A stretch of 18,663 nucleotides of DNA from Tepidimonas sp. UBA997. GTDB taxonomy: Bacteria; Pseudomonadota; Gammaproteobacteria; Burkholderiales; Burkholderiaceae_C. The notes under the pieces are model-generated. The model ran no database searches and was not told the DNA's origin. It saw nothing but the letters and a program-made list of their open reading frames with translations. Below, one piece after another: positions 11,488-17,376 of the stretch (its first letter is position 1; the number at the start of each line of letters is the position of its first letter). The position numbers and the translations under genes are program-made. The DNA lies in NCBI GenBank assembly GCA_002291945.1, contig DBAZ01000011.1, positions 1-18,663 of the forward strand, read 5' to 3'.

Positions 11488-12344
11488 CAAACGCCGAATC
11501 CCATCGCCTCGCCCATGCGTATCGCACGGGCGGGTGACCAGTCCGGATGGAAGGTCAGCAGATTTTTAGGGAACAGCATCACCACCGTCGAGCCGAGCAG
11601 GAAGCGCCCCATTTCCTCCCCCGCCCGCAAGTGGATCGCCTGCCCGCTGTAATCCCATTCACGAACCTGGCCCGGACGTGGCGGATTGACGACACCATGC
11701 CACACGGTGGCCATGCTGCCCACGATGGTCGCCCCCACCAGCACCAGCACGAACTCGAAGTGCTGGCCATGGCGCTGCCCGTCGAACACGCAGACGACCC
11801 GTTCGTTGCGGGCAAACAGCCCAGGCACCCCACGTGCCGTGGTCGGGTTGACCGAAAACAGCGGGCCAGGCACGTGGATCATGCGCTTCAAGCGCCCGGC
11901 ACACGGCATGTGGATGCGGTGGTAGTCGCGCGGGCTCAGGTAGAGCGTGGCAAACACACCGTCCTGATACGGCGCGGCCAGCGTGGCATGGCCCCCGAGC
12001 AAGGCGGTGCTGCTGTAGCGGTGCCCTTTGGCCTGGAAAATCTGATCCCGCTCTATGCTGCCGAACTGGCTGATGGCCCCATCCACCGGGCAGAGAAAGT
12101 CGGCTGCAGCCAAGGGTCGAGCGCCGGGTTTGAGCGCTCGGGTGAAAAAATCATTGAACGTGGCGTAGCGGCTCAGGTCGGGCTCGGCGGCCTCGTCCAT
12201 ATTGACGCGGTAGCGAGCTACGAAGCGACGAATGGCAGCCTGCGTGAGGGCACCGAGCGGGCGCCGCGCCAGAGCTCCCGCCATGACCGTGAGCATCTGC
12301 TTGGGCATCAGGTATTGGGGCAGCACAGCCAGGCGATCGGACAC
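11487..12344 (-). CDS. psd: Phosphatidylserine decarboxylase proenzyme
   Basis: Psd makes phosphatidylethanolamine from phosphatidylserine at the inner membrane. The 285-residue proenzyme has the family features LSRYATFNDFFTRALKPGARP, CPVDGAISQFG (general-base Asp), LSPRDYHRIHMP (catalytic His) and the self-cleavage site FLLGSTVV. Cleavage between Gly 251 and Ser 252 would give a 34-residue alpha chain with an N-terminal pyruvoyl group. The GTG start at 12344-12342 (then SDRLAVLPQYLMPK) is preferred because AAGGA lies six bases upstream. An ATG two codons earlier is too close to that site, and a TTG lies five codons earlier. A TAAAAT hexamer at 12377-12372 could be its -10. Transposase debris begins only about 60 bases upstream of the gene. 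Confidence 0.95.
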   Translation of the reverse strand: MSDRLAVLPQYLMPKQMLTVMAGALARRPLGALTQAAIRRFVARYRVNMDEAAEPDLSRYATFNDFFTRALKPGARPLAAADFLCPVDGAISQFGSIERDQIFQAKGHRYSSTALLGGHATLAAPYQDGVFATLYLSPRDYHRIHMPCAGRLKRMIHVPGPLFSVNPTTARGVPGLFARNERVVCVFDGQRHGQHFEFVLVLVGATIVGSMATVWHGVVNPPRPGQVREWDYSGQAIHLRAGEEMGRFLLGSTVVMLFPKNLLTFHPDWSPARAIRMGEAMGFGV

Positions 12345-12403
12345 GGGCATTCCTTGCAAGTAAAGTGGCGCATTTTAGTGGGTCGGCCTGCCTTGCGACT
12401 GTG

Positions 12404-12580
12404 CTGAAAACAGCCAGCGTGCATGGGCACACATTCGCCACACGTGAGCAGGCCAAGCAGGCGGTCATGGACTGGATGGCCTTCTACAATCACCGAAGAC
12501 TGCATGCAACGCTGGGCTACCTCAGCCCCATGCAGTACGAACAACGCTGGTACGAGGCACAGCGTAAAAAGGCCGCGTGA
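12404..12580 (+). pseudogene. IS3-family transposase OrfB, C-terminal remnant
   Basis: The frame reads LKTASVHGHTFATREQAK, then MDWMAFYNHRRLH and TLGYLSPMQYEQRWYEAQ, ending KKAA and TGA. This is the C-terminal end of the DDE integrase domain of IS3-family OrfB proteins, where the YNxxRxHxxLGYLSP block is diagnostic. About 58 residues remain out of the usual 270-300, so the catalytic residues and OrfA are missing. The frame continues a few codons upstream without homology or a credible start codon. The 74 bases after the stop, including a short GGGGCA direct repeat, may contain what is left of the IS right end, but no matching left end was found. It is non-functional and marks an old insertion or deletion event between psd and the ABC exporter. 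Confidence 0.85.
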
Positions 12581-12641
12581 ACCGTGGGTTAAGAACGCCA
12601 CAAAACAGGGGCAGGGGCAAGGCTGAAAAACGATTCCCCGC

Positions 12642-12647
12642 GACAAT
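12642..12647 (+). promoter_or_regulatory. Candidate -10 for the NodIJ-type operon
   Basis: GACAAT matches four of six -10 consensus bases and ends seven bases before the ATG of the ATPase gene, which has no Shine-Dalgarno sequence. Initiation would fall at or beside the ATG, implying a leaderless transcript. No convincing -35 is seen; the upstream bases belong to the IS remnant tail. Confidence 0.35.
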
Positions 12648-12654
12648 CACCACC

Positions 12655-13584
12655 ATGACCCCTTTGTTCCAAGCCAGCCACCTGAGCAAATGCTACGGCA
12701 GCCAGACGGTGGTGGACGATTTGTCTTTTCACATCGCGCCCGGAGAATGCCTGGGGCTGATCGGCCCCAACGGTGCTGGCAAAACCACGACCATCCGCAT
12801 GTGCCTGGGGCTGACCGTGCCCGACGCTGGCCAAGTCACCGCGCTGGGCTTGCCCATGCCAGCCGAGGCGCAAGCCATCAAGGCGCGGCTGGGCGTGGTC
12901 AGCCAGTTCGACACGCTGGACCCGGATTTCACCTGCGCCGAAAACCTGCTGGTGTTTGGCCGCTACTTTGGGCTGCGCAAAGCCAGCCTGCTGCAACGCA
13001 TCCCCGATCTGCTGGCGTTTGCGGCGCTGACGCACAAGGCCGACGCCAAACCCGGTGAGCTGTCGGGTGGGATGCGGCGGCGTCTGTCACTGGCCCGGGC
13101 GCTGGTGAACGACCCGCAACTGCTGCTGCTCGACGAACCCACCACCGGCCTCGACCCCCAGGCCCGCCACCTGATGTGGGAGCGGCTGCAACAGTTGCTC
13201 AAGCAGGGCAAGAGCATCCTGCTGACCACCCACTTCATGGACGAAGCCGAACGCTTGTGCCACCGGCTGGTGGTGATCGACCACGGTCGCAAAATCGCCG
13301 AAGGCCCCCCGCGGGCACTGATCGCCCAACACCTGGAGCCGGAGGTGGTGGAGGTCTATGGCAGCAGCGGGCAGGAAGCGAGCCAGCTCGCCCAATCGCC
13401 CTTGGCCCAGTTGGCCAGCCGCGTCGAAGTGAGCGGGGAAACGGTGTTTTTCTACACCCGCCAAGCGGCCCCGCTGCTGGCCGAACTGGCCCCGCACAGC
13501 CACTTGCGCACCTTGCATCGCCCGGCTAACCTGGAAGACCTGTTCCTGAAACTGACGGGCCGACAAATCCGCGAAGAAGGTTGA
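12655..13584 (+). CDS. NodI-type ABC transporter ATP-binding protein
   Basis: This 309-residue ATPase energises an ABC-2 exporter in the inner membrane. It shows Walker A GPNGAGKT (37-44), the Q-loop region VVSQFDTLDPDFTCAENLLV, the signature LSGGMRRRLSLARAL, Walker B LLLLDEPTTGLDPQ and the H-loop TTHFMDEAERLC. The QFD-LD-FT-ENLLVFGRYFG stretch is characteristic of the NodI family. In rhizobia NodI exports lipo-chitin Nod factors with NodJ. Homologues in non-symbiotic betaproteobacteria are common and their substrate is unknown, so no symbiotic role is claimed. The ATG at 12655 is chosen because homology starts at FQASHLSKCYG. The frame stays open 26 codons upstream into IS remnant DNA. The permease gene follows after three bases. 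Confidence 0.9.
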   Translation: MTPLFQASHLSKCYGSQTVVDDLSFHIAPGECLGLIGPNGAGKTTTIRMCLGLTVPDAGQVTALGLPMPAEAQAIKARLGVVSQFDTLDPDFTCAENLLVFGRYFGLRKASLLQRIPDLLAFAALTHKADAKPGELSGGMRRRLSLARALVNDPQLLLLDEPTTGLDPQARHLMWERLQQLLKQGKSILLTTHFMDEAERLCHRLVVIDHGRKIAEGPPRALIAQHLEPEVVEVYGSSGQEASQLAQSPLAQLASRVEVSGETVFFYTRQAAPLLAELAPHSHLRTLHRPANLEDLFLKLTGRQIREEG

Positions 13585-13587
13585 CTC

Positions 13588-14439
13588 ATGCCCCCCACTG
13601 CCGCATCGGCCCGCCAGGGCACCCAACAGCCCGCCCGCCATTGGCGTGCGCCTGAACTGTCCGTCCGGTTCTGGCCGGTCTTTCTGCGCAACCTGCTGGT
13701 CTGGCGCAAACTGGCTGCCCCCAGCCTGGTCGGCAACATCGCCGAACCCCTGATCTGGCTGGTGGCCTTTGGCTATGGCATGGGTGCGCTGGTCGGCGCG
13801 GTCAGCCTGAGCGGGCCGGATGGGCTGCCCTTGGTGGTGCCGTACATCCTGTTTCTGGCCAGCGGCAGCATCTGCATGAGCGCCATGAATGCCGCCACCT
13901 TCGAAGCGCTGTATTCGTCGTTCTCGCGCATGCACGTGCAAAAAACCTGGGACGGCATCATGAATGCGCCGGTCACGCTCGACGACGTGCTGCTGGCCGA
14001 AATGCTCTGGGCCGCATTCAAGGCGCTGTTCACGGCCAGCGCCATTCTGGGGGTGATGCTGGCGCTGGGCATCAGCCACAGTCCCAAGCTGCTGGTGGCC
14101 TGGCCGGTGCTGCTGCTCACCGGCATCACCTTCAGTTGCATCGCGCTGATCTTCAACGCGCTGGCCAAAGGCTACGACTTTTTCACCTACTACTTCACGC
14201 TGTTTCTGACGCCGATGATGTTCTTGAGCGGGGTGTTCTTCCCGCGCGAGCAATTGCCGGACGCGGTGTGGTGGCTGTCCAGCCTGCTGCCGCTGACCCA
14301 TGCGGTGGAACTGGTGCGCCCGCTGTTCATGGATCAGTGGCCGAGCCAAGCCGCATTGCACCTCGTGGTGCTGGTGGGCTACGCGGTGCTGGCCTTCTGG
14401 GTCGCGCTGGCACTGACGCGCCGCCGCTTCGCCAACTGA
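13588..14439 (+). CDS. NodJ-type ABC-2 transporter permease
   Basis: This 283-residue integral membrane protein is the permease partner of the preceding ATPase. After a cytoplasmic N-terminus (about 45 residues), hydrophobic segments occur near 50-72 (LVGNIAEPLIWLVAFGYGMG), 85-110, 140-165, 170-195, 205-225 and 255-278, giving about six helices. The family block LTPMMFLSGVFFPREQLPD, followed by LPLTHAVELVRPL, is typical of ABC2_membrane/NodJ proteins. It starts with ATG three bases after the ATPase stop, so the two genes form a tightly coupled pair. The substrate is unknown; lipid-linked or polysaccharide cargo is typical of the wider family. It ends eight bases before the convergent aminotransferase. 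Confidence 0.9.
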   Translation: MPPTAASARQGTQQPARHWRAPELSVRFWPVFLRNLLVWRKLAAPSLVGNIAEPLIWLVAFGYGMGALVGAVSLSGPDGLPLVVPYILFLASGSICMSAMNAATFEALYSSFSRMHVQKTWDGIMNAPVTLDDVLLAEMLWAAFKALFTASAILGVMLALGISHSPKLLVAWPVLLLTGITFSCIALIFNALAKGYDFFTYYFTLFLTPMMFLSGVFFPREQLPDAVWWLSSLLPLTHAVELVRPLFMDQWPSQAALHLVVLVGYAVLAFWVALALTRRRFAN

Positions 14440-14447
14440 TACCCTCC

Positions 14448-15605
14448 TCAAGGGGTGCTGGCCGCCAACGGGTCATGCATCCCCAACCGATCCAGCGCCG
14501 CCGCCAGATGCTGCACGCTGCGCCGGGGATTGTGCAACTTCTCTAGGCCAAACAGGCCGATGCGGAACGTGCTGAAGTCGGCCGGCTCGTCGCACTGCAA
14601 GGGCACACCGGCGGCGATCTGCAGGCCCAGCGCCAGAAATTTCTTGCCGTTCTGGATGCCTGCGTCTCGGGTGTAGCTGACGACCACGCCAGGGGCTTTG
14701 TAGCCCTCGGCGGCCACGCTCTGGATGCCACGGCTTTCGAACAGCTCACGCACTTGGCGGCCCAGTTCGATCTGCTCCTGCCGGACTTGGTCGAAGCCAT
14801 AGGCACGGGTTTCCAGCATCACGTCGCGCAAACGGGCCAAGGCGTCGGTGGGCATGGTGGTGTGGTAGGTGTGGCCCCCGTTTTCGTAGGCCTCCATCAC
14901 CTGCAGCCATTTTTTCAGGTCGCAGGCAAAGCTGGTGCTGGTGGTGTGGTCGATCGCGGCGCGGGCCCGGTCACTCAGCATCACCATGGCGCAGGCGGGC
15001 GAGCCGCTCCAGCCTTTTTGGGGCGCAGTCACCAGCACATCGACGCCGGTGGCTCGCATGTCCACCCACATGGCACCGGAGGCGATGCAGTCCAGCACGA
15101 ACAGGCCGCCCACCTCGTGCGTGGCTTGGGCCACCGCCTCGAGGTAGTCGTCGGGCAGGATCATCCCGGCCGAGGTTTCCACATGCGGCGCGAACACGGC
15201 GGCGGGTCGCTCGCGGCGGATGGTGGCGACCACCTCGTCGATCGGGCACGGCACCCAGGGCGATTGCGGCGCATCGCTCACGCGTCGGGCCTTGAGCACG
15301 ATTTCCTGCGAAGGGATGCCACCCATCTGGAAAATTTGCGTCCAGCGGTAGCTGAACCAGCCGTTGCGGATCACCAGCACCTGCTGGCGATGGGCAAACT
15401 GGCGCGCCACCGCCTCCATGCCAAAGGTGCCGCTGCCCGGCACCAGCACCGCCGAACGGGCGGCATAGACCTCTTTCAGGATGGCCGAAATCTCGGTCAT
15501 CACGCCCTGAAAGCGTTGCGACATGTGGTTGAGGGCGCGGTCGGTATAGACCACCGAAAATTCCAGCAGACCCTCGGGGTCGATGTGGGGCAACAGGCCA
15601 GGCAT
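14448..15605 (-). CDS. Class V (alanine-glyoxylate type) PLP aminotransferase
   Basis: This 385-residue PLP-dependent enzyme belongs to the family of serine-pyruvate/alanine-glyoxylate/serine-glyoxylate aminotransferases. It contains the cofactor phosphate-binding VPGSGTFGMEA (55-65), FAPHVETSAGM, the pyridine-N Asp in VLDCIASGAM (Asp 172), and the Schiff-base lysine in VTAPQKGWSG (Lys 197). The C-terminal domain ends with FSTFRIGLFGLEK. The ATG at 15605-15603 is chosen because GAGGAG lies seven bases upstream; the frame is open further upstream without homology. It follows the methyltransferase gene by 22 bases on the same strand and is probably co-transcribed. The exact amino donor and acceptor cannot be read from the sequence, so no gene symbol is given. 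Confidence 0.88.
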   Translation of the reverse strand: MPGLLPHIDPEGLLEFSVVYTDRALNHMSQRFQGVMTEISAILKEVYAARSAVLVPGSGTFGMEAVARQFAHRQQVLVIRNGWFSYRWTQIFQMGGIPSQEIVLKARRVSDAPQSPWVPCPIDEVVATIRRERPAAVFAPHVETSAGMILPDDYLEAVAQATHEVGGLFVLDCIASGAMWVDMRATGVDVLVTAPQKGWSGSPACAMVMLSDRARAAIDHTTSTSFACDLKKWLQVMEAYENGGHTYHTTMPTDALARLRDVMLETRAYGFDQVRQEQIELGRQVRELFESRGIQSVAAEGYKAPGVVVSYTRDAGIQNGKKFLALGLQIAAGVPLQCDEPADFSTFRIGLFGLEKLHNPRRSVQHLAAALDRLGMHDPLAASTP

Positions 15606-15627
15606 GGGGACTCCTCGTGTTGGGTTT

Positions 15628-16545
15628 TCAGGTGGGCAGGTTAGCACGGTCGGCGCAAGGCTGGGCAACGGGCGCAGGCCGTACATGCTCCTGAGCGCCG
15701 AAACGGGACTGCAGCTGCGCCAGCCCCAGTTCGTCGAGTATCTGCTGCAAACGCTGGCGGGCGCGGGTCTTGCCCTTGCCCACCTTGTGCGCCAGGATCA
15801 GTTCGTTCTTCATCGAATGCTCCCAGCCGACCAGCTCGGTCACGGTTACCTGGTAGCCGTGTGCCTCCAGTTGCAGGCAGCGCAGGACGTTGGTGATCTG
15901 GCTACCAAACTCGCGCGTGTGCAAGGGGTGGCGCCAGATTTCGCTCAAGGGGGTGCGCGACAGGCTCAGCGCCTTGTGCTTGCGCAGCACGCTGGCCACC
16001 TCGGCCTGGCAGCACGGCACCAGCACCATGTGCTGCGCCTGCTTGGCCAGGGCAAAGGCTATGGCGTCGTCGGTGGCGGTGTCGCAGGCATGCAAGGCGG
16101 TCACGATGTCCACCTGACTAGGCAGGTCGGATGAAGTGGTGGCATCCTGCACCGTGGTGGCCACGAAATGCATGCGCTCGAAGCCTAGGCGCTGCGCCAA
16201 GGCGGTCGAACGCGCCACCAGTTCGGCCCGGCTTTCCACCCCGTACACCGTGCCCACCCGGCGCGGGCGCAGCACTAGGTCGTACAGCATGAACCCCAGA
16301 TAAGACTTCCCCGCCCCGTGGTCGGCCAGCACCACGTCACCTTGGGCCTGGAGGACGGCGTCGATCAGCGGCGCGATGAACTGCACCAAGTGCTGCACCT
16401 GCTTGAGCTTGCGACGGCTGTCTTGGTTGAGCTTGCCGTCGCGGGTCAGGACGTGCAGCTCCTTGAGCAGTTCGATCGACTGGCCGGGCAGCAGCTCGGG
16501 CAAGGTCAGCGGCGCGACGCGCTTGGAGCCGGTGGGTCGGGTCAT
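15628..16545 (-). CDS. SAM-dependent methyltransferase, Methyltransf_32-like
   Basis: This 305-residue cytoplasmic protein has a Rossmann-type methyltransferase core. Motif I is VLADHGAGKSYLGFMLYD, followed by an acidic post-I strand (VYGVESRAELV) and motif IV DIVTALHACDTATDDAI. The cysteine-containing LVPCCQAEV is typical of Methyltransf_32/GSTCD-like enzymes, some of which act on tRNA. An N-terminal helical region (about 1-65) and a basic C-terminal tail flank the core. The substrate is unknown. The GAGKS in motif I resembles a P-loop but belongs to the SAM site. The ATG at 16545 has no Shine-Dalgarno. TATCAT at 16557-16552 ends six bases before it, suggesting a leaderless transcript. The gene is divergent from the P-loop protein gene. 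Confidence 0.82.
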   Translation of the reverse strand: MTRPTGSKRVAPLTLPELLPGQSIELLKELHVLTRDGKLNQDSRRKLKQVQHLVQFIAPLIDAVLQAQGDVVLADHGAGKSYLGFMLYDLVLRPRRVGTVYGVESRAELVARSTALAQRLGFERMHFVATTVQDATTSSDLPSQVDIVTALHACDTATDDAIAFALAKQAQHMVLVPCCQAEVASVLRKHKALSLSRTPLSEIWRHPLHTREFGSQITNVLRCLQLEAHGYQVTVTELVGWEHSMKNELILAHKVGKGKTRARQRLQQILDELGLAQLQSRFGAQEHVRPAPVAQPCADRANLPT

Positions 16546-16731
16546 GGGCCGATGATAAACAAGCGACAGCGCTGGCGCATCAGCCAGTGCGCTACCCACC
16601 TACCCAACATGGCTTGGTAGCCGCAACCACTGGCTGGAGCAAACCCAGCTTTTGTGGGACCAGATCGATGCCATGGAAGGCGAACCTTTGGTAGCATGAG
16701 GCCAAGCCCATTAGGCTGAGGAGATCCCGCC
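16546..16731. promoter_or_regulatory. Divergent intergenic control region
   Basis: This 186-base gap separates the methyltransferase and P-loop genes. Towards the methyltransferase, TATCAT (16557-16552, minus) is a good -10. Towards the P-loop gene, TAGCAT (16692-16697, plus) is a weaker -10, and GAGGAG lies about nine bases before its ATG. An imperfect palindrome, GCGCTGGC (16569-16576) with GCCAGTGCGC (16583-16592), lies just upstream of the minus-strand -10 and could be an operator. A plus-strand frame ending at 16699 (WLEQTQLLWDQIDAMEGEP) has no start codon and is not called as a gene. Confidence 0.4.
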
Positions 16732-17325
16732 ATGACCAGCACCATTGCCGGTTACGTACCGACGGCCCTGCCCGAAGCCAAGCTCAGGCGCTACCCGACC
16801 AAAGTGATCAACATCATCGGTGGGCCAGGCTGCGACAAGTCCCTGTATTCATCGGCCATCGTGCTGAAGCTGCACCTGCGGCACAAGACGGTCGAAACCG
16901 TGCCCGACATCGGCAAAATGCTGGTCTGGCAGCAAGACTCCGAAGCGCTGCGCAACCAGTACGGCATTGCGTTGCATCAGTACCGGATGCTGGAAGTTCT
17001 GGATGGACGGGTCGCCTTTCTGGTCACCGAAGGGGCACTGCCGCAACTGCTCTACTACAACGCGCACTTCGCCGACAACGTCTGCGATGTGGCAAAAACC
17101 CGACAGCAGATCCTAGCCTGGTACAAGCAGTTCAACAACATCAACATTCTGGTGCAGCGCGACCTGGACAAACCCTATGTCAACGGCGGCCGCTACCAGG
17201 ACGAAGCTCAGGCACGGCAAATCGACAAGGACTTGCGCAGCATGCTGGTCGAAGAGGGCATCAAGTTCACCGTGCTGCCCCCCGACCACAAGGCCATCAT
17301 CGAATTTGCGGCCACGCTGGATTGA
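16732..17325 (+). CDS. Phage-like P-loop ATPase/kinase-fold protein, degenerate
   Basis: This 197-residue protein resembles small AAA/kinase-fold ATPases common in tailed phages. The N-terminal strand VINIIGGPGCDKS (25-37) is a Walker A motif, but the glycine before the invariant Lys is Asp 35. The second conserved strand reads AFLVTEGAL where relatives usually have a TDSP-like acidic motif. Further similarity is the FNNINILVQRDLDKPY strand, followed by NGGRYQDEAQARQID, the usual Gly-Arg-x-Gln lid with an acidic helix. No membrane segment is visible. The ATG follows GAGGAG by about nine bases. Its biological role is unknown. It could be a domesticated prophage gene or a catalytically impaired nucleotide-binding protein; the family assignment is from memory of motifs. 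Confidence 0.65.
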   Translation: MTSTIAGYVPTALPEAKLRRYPTKVINIIGGPGCDKSLYSSAIVLKLHLRHKTVETVPDIGKMLVWQQDSEALRNQYGIALHQYRMLEVLDGRVAFLVTEGALPQLLYYNAHFADNVCDVAKTRQQILAWYKQFNNINILVQRDLDKPYVNGGRYQDEAQARQIDKDLRSMLVEEGIKFTVLPPDHKAIIEFAATLD

Positions 17326-17329
17326 GCCG

Positions 17330-17359
17330 CCGGTGCCCGGCCCTTGGACAGGGCACCGG
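17330..17359. terminator. Hairpin between convergent P-loop gene and htpG
   Basis: CCGGTGCCC (17330-17338) and GGGCACCGG (17351-17359) form a perfect nine-base inverted repeat around a 12-base loop, five bases after the P-loop gene stop and 17 bases from the htpG stop. Position and stability suggest a shared bidirectional terminator, although neither side has a T-run. Confidence 0.5.
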
Positions 17360-17376
17360 ACTCGGCCCTCGTGCGC

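Noticed and set aside
12577..12654. Upstream 26-codon extension of the NodI-type ATPase
   Set aside because: It begins at the IS remnant stop codon region, is Arg/Gly-rich without homology, and the conserved ATPase sequence begins right after the ATG at 12655.
13087..14451. 454-codon minus-strand frame opposite the NodIJ-type genes
   Set aside because: It has no motifs and a Gln/His/Arg-rich composition typical of antisense reading of hydrophobic membrane protein genes.
16559..16699. Protein-like short plus-strand frame ending WDQIDAMEGEPLVA
   Set aside because: It follows an in-frame TAA, has no ATG, GTG or TTG with a ribosome binding site, and overlaps the probable divergent promoters. 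It may be a gene remnant but cannot be identified.
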